Of a stretch of DNA of 64,000 nucleotides, positions 35,887-45,311 are shown one piece after another. The position numbers and the translations under genes were made by a program. How positions within the stretch are numbered: position 1 is the stretch's first letter; each line of letters begins with the position of its first letter. This DNA is from Hahnella lacustris (GTDB lineage Bacteria; Pseudomonadota; Gammaproteobacteria; Burkholderiales; Burkholderiaceae_A): positions 2,046,001 to 2,110,000 of the forward strand of contig OZ239148.1 in NCBI GenBank assembly GCA_965194655.1. The letters are read 5' to 3'. A model generated the notes under the pieces. The model was not told the DNA's origin, searched no databases, and was given only the letters and a program-made list of their open reading frames with translations.

Positions 35887-37448
35887 AGCTGACCCTCCTG
35901 GTCTTGGGCGAATCGATCGACCTCCATCACAAAGCATTCGCCCCGATGACCATAATTCTGGAATTGGTCAAAACTGGCGCAGGCTGGGGAGAGTAGAACC
36001 TGCCCATAGCTGCGCCCAGTCTGTGCAAGCTTCTCCTGGACCCAAGCAAAGGCCAGAGGAACGGCCCGCTCGAGGGTCTCGGCAGATCGTGTCTCTGCCC
36101 CAGACGCCCTCGCCAGCTCCAAAATGGGAGGGCCATCACGACCGATTCCAATGGCGCAGGCTCCACGGTCGGCGAGGGCGCGAGCCAGCGGGGAAAAGTC
36201 TTGTCCCTTGCCCTCCCCTCCCAGAATCACGGCCAATGGAAAGTCGCCATCCGAGAGCGCGGCCATCGTCGCGCCCACATTGGTGCCCTTGGAGTCGTTG
36301 ATGAACTCCACGCCACTCAGGGTCCGAACCGGCGTCAGGCGGTGGGGTTCTCCAGCGTAGTCACGCAGCGCATGCAACATCGGCGCAAGATCGTCACTGA
36401 CTGCAAGGGCAAGTCCCAAGGCCGCCATCACATTGAGTCGATTGTGAGAGCCCGCGAGCCTCAGCGCAGCAGCGGGCATGAGCCTCTCCAGGGGCGCCTG
36501 TGGATCACGTCGAAGCACGATCCAGTCGAGCCCATCCGAGAGGATGCCTAAGCCAGGTGCTGCGGACGCAAGCTCAGAGCGGCCAAAACTCCAAAAGGCC
36601 TCTGCCCGACGTCCTGCGCGCGCCTGCATCGCACCCCAGAGCGCTGCATCTTCTCTTGGGGCAATCACACGGCCCTGAGGCTCTGGCAGTCCCAGAATAC
36701 GGAGCTTGGACTCAGCGTAATCTGCTCGATCCACATGCCAATCCAGGTGGTCGTCGGTCAGATTCAAGATGGCACTTGCAGTGGGTCGAAATCGATGAGA
36801 CCAAGCCAGCTGAAAGCTCGAGAGCTCCAACACCCAGACCTGGGGAAGCCGACCGCTGGCTTGTCGTACCAGAAGTGCAGTCAGCATGGAGGGGCTGACA
36901 TTTCCTGCGAGCTGCACATCCAAACCCGTCGACTCCAGCAGGCGTGCGGTCAAGACAGCCGTGGTGGTCTTTCCATTGGTGCCCGTGACCGCCACCACAG
37001 AGGGGCGACCCAGCGCCAATTCCGGCGCATGCTCCGTCCCCAGCTGCGGGTGATCCTCACAGCCCAAGGCATCGAGCGCCCACTCAAAGAGGTCCAGTTC
37101 GCTCACCAGCCCAACCCCAGTGGCACGGGCAGCGGTCACCAGATTGGCCACCGAGGACGCACGGTCTGGGTGGGGGCTCAGGCCCGGAGAGACCACCACC
37201 AGGTCCTGACCCTCTAGCAGACCTTCAGAGAACGGGAGGTCCAGGCCCAATCGACATTCAATGGACTCGTCTACTGGAGGACGCGTCATCACCCGACTGT
37301 CTACCAGCGTCACACGGCAGCCCCGAGCCTGGAGCCAACGTGCGCAAGCCTGGCCCGACTCGCCCGCACCCAATACGAGCGTGTTGAGTCCGACCCAGTC
37401 GGAATCAGACTGAGGGAGTGAGTGGACGCGGGAGACGGGGCCGTTCAT
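35883..37448 (-). CDS. murD: UDP-N-acetylmuramoyl-L-alanine--D-glutamate ligase
   Basis: MurD adds D-glutamate to UDP-MurNAc-L-Ala. The Rossmann-like start VLGAGESGQACARWL and ATP loop TGTNGKTTT (about 155-163) are present. NDSKGTNVGATMAAL and LLSPACASFDQFQNYGHRG complete the family pattern. At 521 residues it is longer than E. coli MurD (438), with an N-terminal extension and a loop before the ATP site. It follows mraY by 7 bases. Confidence 0.96.
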   Translation of the reverse strand: MNGPVSRVHSLPQSDSDWVGLNTLVLGAGESGQACARWLQARGCRVTLVDSRVMTRPPVDESIECRLGLDLPFSEGLLEGQDLVVVSPGLSPHPDRASSVANLVTAARATGVGLVSELDLFEWALDALGCEDHPQLGTEHAPELALGRPSVVAVTGTNGKTTTAVLTARLLESTGLDVQLAGNVSPSMLTALLVRQASGRLPQVWVLELSSFQLAWSHRFRPTASAILNLTDDHLDWHVDRADYAESKLRILGLPEPQGRVIAPREDAALWGAMQARAGRRAEAFWSFGRSELASAAPGLGILSDGLDWIVLRRDPQAPLERLMPAAALRLAGSHNRLNVMAALGLALAVSDDLAPMLHALRDYAGEPHRLTPVRTLSGVEFINDSKGTNVGATMAALSDGDFPLAVILGGEGKGQDFSPLARALADRGACAIGIGRDGPPILELARASGAETRSAETLERAVPLAFAWVQEKLAQTGRSYGQVLLSPACASFDQFQNYGHRGECFVMEVDRFAQDQEGQL

Positions 37449-37455
37449 GCGGAGG

Positions 37456-38625
37456 TCACCGAATCTTCAAGGTCGCTAGGCCCGCGAGGACCAGCATCAT
37501 GGTGATGATCCAGAAGCGCACCACCACCTGAGTCTCCTTCCAGCCAGACTCCTCGAAGTGATGGTGCAAAGGGGCCATGCGGAGGATGCGTCGGCCCTCT
37601 CCAAATCGATACTTCGTGTATTTGAAGTAGGCCACCTGCAGCATGACCGAGAGGGTCTCCACGACAAAGACCCCTCCCATGATGAATAGAACAATCTCCT
37701 GCCGAACCACGATCGCAACAACGCCAAGCGCGCCGCCGAGGGCGAGTGCACCCACGTCCCCCATGAAGACGGTCGCGGGATAGGCGTTAAACCAGAGAAA
37801 GGCAAGGCCTGCGCCGACCATCGCCGCGCAGAAGACCGTGAGTTCACCCGAGCCAGGAATGAAAGGCAGAAGCAGGTATTTGGAGAAGACCGCGTGCCCC
37901 GCCACATAGGCAAACACGCCCAAAGCGGCAGCCACCAGCACGGTGGGCATGATGGCCAGCCCGTCCAAGCCATCGGTGAGATTGACTGCATTGCTGCTGC
38001 CCACGATCACGAAATAGGAGAGCAGCACAAAGCCCCAGACACCCAATGGATAGGCCACGCTCTTAAAGAAAGGGACAATCAGGTTGGCTTGTGTGGGCAG
38101 TGTGAAGTTGATCTCCCCAGACACCCACGCCGCAAACAGCGCCCAAGCCTCTGTATTGCTGTTGGCCGAAACGGAGAACGCCAGAGCTACCGCGGCGACC
38201 AAGCCAATGATGCTCTGCCAGAAGTACTTCCATTTGCCAGCCAGGCCCTTCGGATCCTTAAAGACCACTTTCCGATAGTCATCCACCCATCCCACTGCCC
38301 CGAGCCCAAGGGTCACCAGCAGGACGATCCAAACAAACCGATTTGAGAGGTCTGCCCACAGAAGGGTGGTGACGCCAATCGACAGCAGGATCAGCGCCCC
38401 ACCCATGGTGGGGGTTCCGGCTTTGACCAGGTGAGTCTGTGGGCCGTCGTTTCGCACAGCCTGTCCAATCTTCAGCGCCGTCAGCCGCCGAATGACCCAG
38501 GGGCCCAACACCAGCCCAAGCCCCAGCGCCGTGAGAGTGGCCATGACCGCGCGAAGGGTGAGGTAGCCAAAGACCCCAAGTCCTTTCACGTATGACTGAA
38601 GGAGGTCAATGAGAAAGAGCAGCAT
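37456..38625 (-). CDS. mraY: Phospho-MurNAc-pentapeptide transferase MraY
   Basis: MraY makes lipid I from UDP-MurNAc-pentapeptide and undecaprenyl phosphate. It is polytopic with about ten helices and 389 residues. Signatures are VKAGTPTMGGALIL, the aspartates in GWVDDYRKV, NAVNLTDGLDGLA and MAPLHHHFEESGWKE. Start overlaps the end of the murE/murF fusion by 20 bases, with a GGAGG site inside that gene. Confidence 0.97.
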   Translation of the reverse strand: MLLFLIDLLQSYVKGLGVFGYLTLRAVMATLTALGLGLVLGPWVIRRLTALKIGQAVRNDGPQTHLVKAGTPTMGGALILLSIGVTTLLWADLSNRFVWIVLLVTLGLGAVGWVDDYRKVVFKDPKGLAGKWKYFWQSIIGLVAAVALAFSVSANSNTEAWALFAAWVSGEINFTLPTQANLIVPFFKSVAYPLGVWGFVLLSYFVIVGSSNAVNLTDGLDGLAIMPTVLVAAALGVFAYVAGHAVFSKYLLLPFIPGSGELTVFCAAMVGAGLAFLWFNAYPATVFMGDVGALALGGALGVVAIVVRQEIVLFIMGGVFVVETLSVMLQVAYFKYTKYRFGEGRRILRMAPLHHHFEESGWKETQVVVRFWIITMMLVLAGLATLKIR

Positions 38626-41600
38626 GGGTTGCCTTTGAGTGTGTGGCCGCTTCCATCACGGCCTGTAAGGTGTGTTCGAGGCCCATGAACCGCGAGCCCT
38701 TGAACCACACGGTGGCGGGCCGGCCGACGCCAGGCCCATGTTGGTGGTCAAGCCATTCCATCAGCTCAGACACCAGCGAGGGGATATCCGCCATGGCGCG
38801 TCCGACCTGAGTCTGTTGACTCGCGTGCCTGAATGCCTCTCCCAGAAGCCAGACCGCTGAGATGCCTCTGGCCGCAGCCGCGCGCAGCACCTCCTCATGA
38901 AAAGCTGGACCCTGCTCGCCGACCTCGCCCATATCGCCCAACACCAGCGCCTTTGGCCCTGATTGCTCCGCGAGCGCATCGATGGCGGCGAGCACGGAAT
39001 CGGGATTGGCATTGTAGGTGTCATCCACCAGCCAGTCGCCAGCCGCAAGGCGGTGTAGCGCACCCCGGCCGCGGACCGGGGTGAAGCCGCTCAGCCCGTC
39101 CACGATGCTTTTGGCCGAGACACCCGCCGCATGAGCGAGGGCGGCGGCAGCACAGGCATTTCGAGCGAAATGTCGACCAAGTCCCCGCAGAGGGATGCGG
39201 ACAGATTGTTCACCGAGTCGAAGCTCGAGCTGCGGCCAGTCCTCCCCGCCCCTGGACCATTCGCCCACGAGTGTCCGGGCTTGACTCGGCAAGTCCTCAA
39301 CCGAGACATCCGTGGACAGTCCAAATCGTACGCAGCGATGACCTTGGGCCTGTCTGAGCCAGATGGGCTCATGCGCCGAGTCGATGGGATAGACGGCGAG
39401 CCCATCTGGGGTCAGGGCCTCGAAGACCCCCCCATTCTCCTCGGCACACGCCGCTACCGTTCCCATAAAGGCTTGATGCTCTCGCTGTGCATTGGTCACC
39501 ACTGCGGCCTCAGGACGAGCCCACCGCGCCAAAGGCCCGATCTCCCCCGGATGGTTCATGCCAATCTCGAGAACGGCCACCTCATGCTGAGGACGCAGGC
39601 CAAGCAGGCTTAAGGGCAGGCCAATCTCGTTGTTGAGATTGCCCGGAGTGGCCCACGCTCTGCCCTCGCCCGAATGCGCGCGGGCGATCGACAGCAGCAT
39701 TTCCTTGACCGTCGTCTTTCCGTTAGACCCCGTCACGGCCCAGACGGCCCCTCTGAACGCGCGCCTCCAGGCCCCAGCCATTTCACCGAGCGCCTGTCGG
39801 GTGTCAGCCACCTGCAGCACCGGCACCCGCTCGAGCACGGTCTGCGGCACCGACTGGCTCACCACGACGGCAACTGCACCGCGCTCGACCACCTCCTCGA
39901 GGAAGTCGTGCCCATTGTGGTGTGCACCCACCAACGCAACAAAGAGAGACCCGGGCTTCACCTGCCGGCTATCCGTCGAGACCGCCTCCACCTGCAGATG
40001 TGCATCCAGTCTCTGGCCCTGCAGGCTCACCCCGGTGAGCACGTTTGAGAGATTCATGAGCGTGGGCGGCGGCGCATAGGCGGCCAAAGCCGATTCAGCC
40101 TGCTCCTGATCACTGAAAGGCAGAGCCGCCCCTTGAATGATCTGAGTGCTTTCATGGCCCTTACCGGCAATCAGGACCACATCACGCGGGCTCGCCCATC
40201 CCACGGCCAGCCGAATGGCTGCAGCGCGATCTGGTTCAACCGTTGCTCGCCGCCGCGCATCTCCCTCGAGTCCAGCGAGAATGTCTTCAATGATCTGCGC
40301 ACTGGGTTCGGAGCGTGGGTTGTCTGAGGTGATCACCAGACGGTCTGCGCCCTGGCCTGCGATGCTTCCCATCACGGGCCGCTTGAATCGATCTCGGTCG
40401 CCCCCACAGCCAAACACCAGCAGCAGCTTGCCGCCACGGGCCTTCACCAGGGGCCTCACTGAGTGGCAAATCTGTTCGAGGCCATCAGCGGTGTGCGCAT
40501 AGTCTATGAAGACCGCTGGACGATCGGACAGATGAGCACCCACAGGAGTGAGTCGGCCTTCTGGCGGCTGCAATCCATCCAGTGCCTGAGTGGCCGTGAT
40601 GACAGAGTGGCCACCCTGAACCAGCAAGCCCAACACCACGGCGGCATTCTGGGCATTGTGGCGGCCCATCGGGAGCGAGCAGCGGCGCTGCTCGGCAGTC
40701 TGACGGTCTTTGACCAGCCATGAGAGCCCGAGTCCAGAGACCTCGGCATCACTGAGCTGGATGCGCCCACTGGAATGCTCGACAGAGACCCGCATCAGCA
40801 CAGACTCTGGGAGTGCCGAAAGGACACGATTGATCGGCTGCCATGCCGTCCAGATTGGGTCGTCTTCAGACAAAGGCCTCAGCGGCGTTGCAACCACCAC
40901 AGACTCAAGATCGAGCTGCTCGAACAACACGGACTTCGCTGCACCGTAAGCCGCAAGCGTTCCATGAAAATCCAGGTGGTCAGATCCAAGGTTGGTGAGC
41001 GCGGCCGCTCGGAGCCGACAGCCTGCGAGGCGATACTGGCTCAGCCCAATGGAGCTCGCCTCCATGGCCACGCGCTCTATTCCCGCCTCTCGAAGCGAGG
41101 CCAGGAGCCCCTGAAGGCTCACGGCGTCCCAAGAGGTGAGGCCGGGCTCAGCCCATGTTTGCACCTGCCCATCCCTGTGAAAGCTTCTCACGCCCAACGT
41201 CCCAATGCTGGCAGCCGTATGCCCGAGCCGAGCCCATGCCTGGGCCAGGAGATGCACCACGGTTGACTTGCCGTTCGTTCCAGTGACGGCGGTCACTGCG
41301 AGGTGGCGAGAGGGGTGTCCGTAGAAGGCTGACGCCAGGTGTCCCATGCGCTGCGTGAGCCGAGGCAAATCTCGAAGCCCCAGTTCCAGACGCTGTGAGG
41401 GCGCACGTTGAGCGGCCAGCCACTGTTCGACCGACAGCCGATCGGAGGAATCCACCACCAATCCCGCGGGATCACTGGCCAGGGCAGCCCCAAGGATGCG
41501 CTCGAGCGGCCACTGCTGGCCCGGTCGGACCACCAGCCAGTCACCCGCACGCAGGGCCCGAGTGTCACTCACCAGCTGGGCCTTCGGCGTTGCCGCCCTC

Positions 41601-41662
41601 AGAGACTGGCCCATCCATTCGGCTGTCTCGTCTTCCCATGCCATAGGATGGAGGTCTGCCAT
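38606..41662 (-). CDS. murE/murF: MurE-MurF fusion: UDP-MurNAc-tripeptide synthetase / D-Ala-D-Ala ligase
   Basis: One uninterrupted frame of 1018 residues carries two cytoplasmic ligases. The first half (about 1-530) is MurE, with TGTNGKST near 128-135 and DNPRSE near 448, the motif for meso-diaminopimelate. The second half (about 537 on) is MurF, starting MNLSNVLTGVSLQ, with STDSR near 563, TGSNGKTT near 645 and DDTYNANPDS. The methionine at the junction (about 40057) has no ribosome site, so a real fusion is likely. ATG 41662 has a GGAGG site and overlaps the ftsI stop. MurE-MurF fusions are known from Bordetella relatives. Confidence 0.96.
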   Translation of the reverse strand: MADLHPMAWEDETAEWMGQSLRAATPKAQLVSDTRALRAGDWLVVRPGQQWPLERILGAALASDPAGLVVDSSDRLSVEQWLAAQRAPSQRLELGLRDLPRLTQRMGHLASAFYGHPSRHLAVTAVTGTNGKSTVVHLLAQAWARLGHTAASIGTLGVRSFHRDGQVQTWAEPGLTSWDAVSLQGLLASLREAGIERVAMEASSIGLSQYRLAGCRLRAAALTNLGSDHLDFHGTLAAYGAAKSVLFEQLDLESVVVATPLRPLSEDDPIWTAWQPINRVLSALPESVLMRVSVEHSSGRIQLSDAEVSGLGLSWLVKDRQTAEQRRCSLPMGRHNAQNAAVVLGLLVQGGHSVITATQALDGLQPPEGRLTPVGAHLSDRPAVFIDYAHTADGLEQICHSVRPLVKARGGKLLLVFGCGGDRDRFKRPVMGSIAGQGADRLVITSDNPRSEPSAQIIEDILAGLEGDARRRATVEPDRAAAIRLAVGWASPRDVVLIAGKGHESTQIIQGAALPFSDQEQAESALAAYAPPPTLMNLSNVLTGVSLQGQRLDAHLQVEAVSTDSRQVKPGSLFVALVGAHHNGHDFLEEVVERGAVAVVVSQSVPQTVLERVPVLQVADTRQALGEMAGAWRRAFRGAVWAVTGSNGKTTVKEMLLSIARAHSGEGRAWATPGNLNNEIGLPLSLLGLRPQHEVAVLEIGMNHPGEIGPLARWARPEAAVVTNAQREHQAFMGTVAACAEENGGVFEALTPDGLAVYPIDSAHEPIWLRQAQGHRCVRFGLSTDVSVEDLPSQARTLVGEWSRGGEDWPQLELRLGEQSVRIPLRGLGRHFARNACAAAALAHAAGVSAKSIVDGLSGFTPVRGRGALHRLAAGDWLVDDTYNANPDSVLAAIDALAEQSGPKALVLGDMGEVGEQGPAFHEEVLRAAAARGISAVWLLGEAFRHASQQTQVGRAMADIPSLVSELMEWLDHQHGPGVGRPATVWFKGSRFMGLEHTLQAVMEAATHSKATHAALSH

Positions 41663-43392
41663 CACGTGCCCTCCCCTAGGAGGCGCGACGATGGAACCAC
41701 CCGAACGCTCGGGTCGGGTGACATCTGGAGCCTTCTCAAGGACTCGCTGGCGATCTGGGCGAAAATCGGGGCCGCCACCTCGCCGCCGTAATGCTTTCCA
41801 GCAGAGGGCTCATCGACCATCACCGCAATGATCAGCCTCGGCTGATCTGCCGGAACGAAGCCTGCAAACGAGGCAATGTAACGATTGCGAGCATATCCAC
41901 CGCGCTCCGGTTTATGCGCTGTTCCCGTCTTTCCAGCCACCTTAAAGCCATCAATCTGGGCTTTGGGTGCCGTCCCCTGAGGGCCGGCCGCGCGCTCCAG
42001 CATGCCTCGGACGGTCAGCGCAGTCGCTTCTGAATAGACCCGTTCTCCATTCGGCAGCGAAGGCTGAGGCTCCAGGCTCAAGGGCAAGAGCCGGCCGTCG
42101 CCAGCGAAGACTGTGTACGCACGAGCCAGCTGAACCAGAGAGACCGCAATGCCGTGTCCGTACGAAATGGTGGCCTGATCGATCGGAACCCAGCTCTGCC
42201 ACGGCCGAAGGCGACCGGCGGTGGCTGCTGCGATGGGCAGCCCTGCCGACTGGCCAAAGCCCGCCTGGCGCAGGCTGGCGTGAAGGGTTTGGGCCGGCAG
42301 CATCAGTGCGACCTGCGCAGTGCCAATGTTGCTTGACTTCTCAAGGACCTCACTCAAGGTGAGCCGCTCATGGCGATGAGAATCTCGAATGGTTCGACCA
42401 CTGATGGTCATCTGCCCAGAGGAGGTGTCATAGACGGTCGTGGGCTTGGTCTTTCCAGCATCGAGTGCCGCCGCGATGGCGAAGGGCTTGAGCGTAGAGC
42501 CCGGCTCAAAGCTATCCAGAACCGCACGGTTTCGAATGCGCGCCGCATCCAATCGTGCGCGTTGAAGCGGGTCAAAACTCGGCGCATTCACCAGTGCCAG
42601 TAGTTCACCATTCCGTGCATCGATGACGACTGCGGCTGCGCCTCGAGCCCGGTGCTCGGCGAGGGCATCCTTGACCGCGCGATGAGCGATGGACTGGAGG
42701 CTCGCGTCGATGGAGAGTCGAACATCGGTGCCCGGCCTGGCTTCATTGATGCGCTTTTGAGAGATGGCCTGATCTCGACGATCGACCATGACGCGCTCGG
42801 TTCCAGGCGTGCCTCGAAGCCGCGCATTGAAGGCTCGCTCGATGCCCTCCTGACCCTGATCCGAACCATCGGTGAATCCCACAAGATTGGCAAAGGTCTC
42901 GCCCAATGGGTAATGGCGCCGGTAGTCTTGCTCAAGCTCAAGGCCCGGCAGCCTGAGGGCACGAACCTGCTCGGCAGCGCCCAGGTCCAGGTCCTTTGAG
43001 AGATAGAAAAAACGATCTGCCTGACGGAGCTTTCGCTTCAGCGCAGCCTCCGACATGCCGAGAATCTGAGCCAGCTTGGCCAGCTTGGGGTGGTCAGAGG
43101 GCAGCAGCTTGGGGACCACACCGAGTCGCATCTCCGGGATGCTCATGGCGACCACCGTGCCGTGACGATCCAACAACCGTCCTCGGGCGGCAGGGATGTC
43201 CCTGAGACGCTCATATCGTGTCTCAGCCCTGCGCTGCCACTCATCAACCTGCACATGCTGCAGCAGGAAGGCCTTGACCACGACTGCGCCCAGGGCGCCC
43301 CAGATTCCCACCAAGACCAAACGTGAACGCCAGGCCGTCGCACGCCAGGTCAGGATGGGCGCATCTGAGCGTGGGAATGTGCGCGTGGTCAT
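41662..43392 (-). CDS. ftsI: Septal transpeptidase FtsI (PBP3)
   Basis: FtsI cross-links septal peptidoglycan with FtsW. One membrane anchor (about residues 24-45) is followed by the dimerisation domain. The transpeptidase domain has active-site Ser299 in EPGSTLKPF, SSN at 353-355 and KTGTA at 488-492. Length of 576 residues is standard for class B PBP3. Start overlaps ftsL (ATGA). Confidence 0.97.
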   Translation of the reverse strand: MTTRTFPRSDAPILTWRATAWRSRLVLVGIWGALGAVVVKAFLLQHVQVDEWQRRAETRYERLRDIPAARGRLLDRHGTVVAMSIPEMRLGVVPKLLPSDHPKLAKLAQILGMSEAALKRKLRQADRFFYLSKDLDLGAAEQVRALRLPGLELEQDYRRHYPLGETFANLVGFTDGSDQGQEGIERAFNARLRGTPGTERVMVDRRDQAISQKRINEARPGTDVRLSIDASLQSIAHRAVKDALAEHRARGAAAVVIDARNGELLALVNAPSFDPLQRARLDAARIRNRAVLDSFEPGSTLKPFAIAAALDAGKTKPTTVYDTSSGQMTISGRTIRDSHRHERLTLSEVLEKSSNIGTAQVALMLPAQTLHASLRQAGFGQSAGLPIAAATAGRLRPWQSWVPIDQATISYGHGIAVSLVQLARAYTVFAGDGRLLPLSLEPQPSLPNGERVYSEATALTVRGMLERAAGPQGTAPKAQIDGFKVAGKTGTAHKPERGGYARNRYIASFAGFVPADQPRLIIAVMVDEPSAGKHYGGEVAAPIFAQIASESLRRLQMSPDPSVRVVPSSRLLGEGT

Positions 43393-43652
43393 GGGGCGTT
43401 CGATCCGAGGCTGACGGTGTCAGATGGGCGGATGGGCTCCATGCCCAGCTGGTCACGTGCAATCCGGTCTAGGCGACTGGGTGCGCGAAGTGCCACCAAC
43501 TGCACTCGAAGCGCGGCCGCATCGGAGGTGAGTCGGGCCATGAGCCGGTCGGTCTGTTCAATCTGCGAGAAAAGACGACGCTCGTGATAGCGAGCATTCA
43601 CCAAGGCCAAGGCGCTCACCACCAGCAGAAGTGCCAAGATCCAGGGGCGCAT
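43389..43652 (-). CDS. ftsL: Cell division protein FtsL
   Basis: This is a bitopic protein of 87 residues with one membrane helix (about residues 4-20). A coiled-coil-like segment (YHERRLFSQIEQTDRLMARL) and the PSRLDRIARDQLGM region near the end follow. ATG 43652 overlaps the rsmH stop as TGATG, preferred over a TTG two codons earlier. It forms the FtsQLB complex; an FtsB gene is not in the window. Confidence 0.93.
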   Translation of the reverse strand: MRPWILALLLVVSALALVNARYHERRLFSQIEQTDRLMARLTSDAAALRVQLVALRAPSRLDRIARDQLGMEPIRPSDTVSLGSNAP

Positions 43653-44647
43653 CAGCAACGCTCCAGCACTCGAAGAATGGCCGACCGCGCGCGCGGATTG
43701 ATTGCTGACTCTGCACTACTGGCGCGCTCCCTGCCGCAGACTCGAAAGCGAGGCTCCTCCGGTCCGTCAGGTAAGTGTCCAGCTTGCAGCAGCGCGAACT
43801 GAGCTCGACCCAGGCCCGCTGGTCTGGCTAACCGCTGCGGGCGACTGAGGGCCTGAAAGCGTTGCTTGACTCGACGATCCTCGAGCGAGTGAAAGCTGAT
43901 GCACGCCAGACGCCCCCCGGCGCGCAGGCGGCTCGGTGCCTGCGCGAGGAGCGCATCGAGCTCGGCCAGTTCAGCATTGACGTAAATCCGTAGAGCCTGA
44001 AAGGTGCGGGTCGCAGGGTGGTGGCCCGGTTCGCGCGGCCGACCGAGCCGACGCAGGGTCTTCTCCACCAGCTCTGCGAGCTGCCCGGTGCGCTCCAAGG
44101 GAGGGAGTTGTTCAGATGGTGCTGCTTCGCGACGAGCGACAATCGCACCTGCAATCGCCCGAGCATGCCGTTCTTCACCGTAGTCACGAATAACCTCCTC
44201 TATCTCTTCGGGGGTGGCCAGGTTCAGCCATTCCATGGCCGACATCCCCTGGGATGGGTCCATCCGCATATCGAGGGGCCCATCACGCAGAAAACTAAAC
44301 CCGCGTTCGGCCTGGTCGAGCTGGGGGGACGACACGCCGAGGTCAGCCAGGATGCCGTCCACCTCTTGGATGCCCAGTTCATCAAGGGCCTGGGCGAACT
44401 CTGAAAAAGGGCGGTGCTGAATGGAGAATCGAGTGTCCATGAGGGCTCTGGCTGCCTCAATCGCCTCGGGATCTCGGTCGAAGGCCAGTAGCCGGCCCTC
44501 TGGACTGAGTCTCTGAAGAATGGCTCTGCTGTGACCGCCTCGGCCAAAAGTGGCATCGATGTAGAGGCCATTCGGACGCGTCACCAGCGACGCACAGGCC
44601 TCGTTCAGTAAAACGGTCTGGTGCTCCCAGGGCGCTGACGCAGCCAA
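43652..44647 (-). CDS. rsmH: 16S rRNA (cytosine1402-N4)-methyltransferase RsmH
   Basis: RsmH (MraW) methylates C1402 of 16S rRNA. It shows HQTVLLNEACASL near the N-terminus, the SAM motif DATFGRGGHS, and ILADLGVSSPQLDQAERGFS. The late segments are FQALRIYVNAEL and CISFHSLEDRRVKQ. The start is a TTG placed directly after the mraZ stop; no ATG fits the family start. It has 331 residues. Confidence 0.96.
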   Translation of the reverse strand: MAASAPWEHQTVLLNEACASLVTRPNGLYIDATFGRGGHSRAILQRLSPEGRLLAFDRDPEAIEAARALMDTRFSIQHRPFSEFAQALDELGIQEVDGILADLGVSSPQLDQAERGFSFLRDGPLDMRMDPSQGMSAMEWLNLATPEEIEEVIRDYGEERHARAIAGAIVARREAAPSEQLPPLERTGQLAELVEKTLRRLGRPREPGHHPATRTFQALRIYVNAELAELDALLAQAPSRLRAGGRLACISFHSLEDRRVKQRFQALSRPQRLARPAGLGRAQFALLQAGHLPDGPEEPRFRVCGRERASSAESAINPRARSAILRVLERC

Positions 44648-45064
44648 TCACGGAGCCCCCCGCAGCTTGCGTGCACGGACCTGCTCCTTATGCGCCGCAA
44701 GCCGGCCGGCATCCCAGATCTCAAAATGAGCTCCTACGCCCAAGAGCATGACCTCACGGCTGATGCCAGCCCCCTCTCTCAACACCGGATTGAGCAGAAT
44801 GCGCCCCGCCGAGTCAATCTCAGGCGTGTCACTCAGGCCCAGCCAGAAACGACGCCGATCCTCATCGGCCTCATCCTCGGAGAGTGCATGGATCTTGGCG
44901 ACCCAACGGTCGTGGGTCATCAGCAGCAGGCAGCCATTGTCGCTTTCGAGCAGAGCCAAGGCCGCGCCCTCGGGCTCGCCCACACCCAGCGCCTCTCGAT
45001 AGCGGGCGGGCAGCGTCATACGCCCCTTCGCATCGAGGGTTAAGGCGGAAATACCGGTCAGCAT
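44648..45064 (-). CDS. mraZ: Transcriptional regulator MraZ
   Basis: MraZ is a ring-forming AbrB-fold regulator that represses its own dcw operon. The canonical start region is SALTLDAKGRMTLPARYRE and the second half repeats the motif as PEIDSAGRILLNPVLRE. ATG 45064 aligns best with the family start; ATG 45082 or 45088 would add up to eight residues, and no start has a clear ribosome site. Four MraZ-type repeats lie 57-91 bases upstream of the ATG. Confidence 0.94.
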   Translation of the reverse strand: MLTGISALTLDAKGRMTLPARYREALGVGEPEGAALALLESDNGCLLLMTHDRWVAKIHALSEDEADEDRRRFWLGLSDTPEIDSAGRILLNPVLREGAGISREVMLLGVGAHFEIWDAGRLAAHKEQVRARKLRGAP

Positions 45065-45120
45065 GGGCAGGGCAATCGGCATAGTCATCACACGTGCGCG
45101 ACGGGCAAGGGGGAGAGTTC

Positions 45121-45155
45121 CCCACTTTTTTCCACTTTTTCACACGTTTTCCCAC
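45121..45155 (-). promoter_or_regulatory. Four MraZ-type operator repeats
   Basis: On the minus strand four GTGGG-like pentamers recur exactly every 10 bp: GTGGG, GTGTG, GTGGA and GTGGG, each followed by AA-rich spacers. MraZ is known to bind direct TGGG repeats spaced by five or six bases. The first repeat overlaps the predicted -10 element, which fits autorepression. Confidence 0.85.
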
Positions 45156-45182
45156 TTTACGGAAAATGCCACAGCCGGTCAA
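45154..45182 (-). promoter_or_regulatory. Predicted promoter of the dcw cluster (Pmra)
   Basis: On the minus strand TTGACC (45182-45177) and TAAAGT (45159-45154) are separated by 17 bp. The first MraZ repeat begins inside the -10 hexamer. The -35 is strong, the -10 weak, as is common for regulated promoters. Confidence 0.65.
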
Positions 45183-45311
45183 GCAAGCCAGTGCTGTTTT
45201 TTCTTTTCCAAACAATGACTTAGGCGCGAACCCTGCCCTGATTTCGCACCAAAGAGTGGAATGAAATCAAGGGGATAAGGCAGGTAAATTCAGGTGTTTT
45301 ATGAGGAAAAT

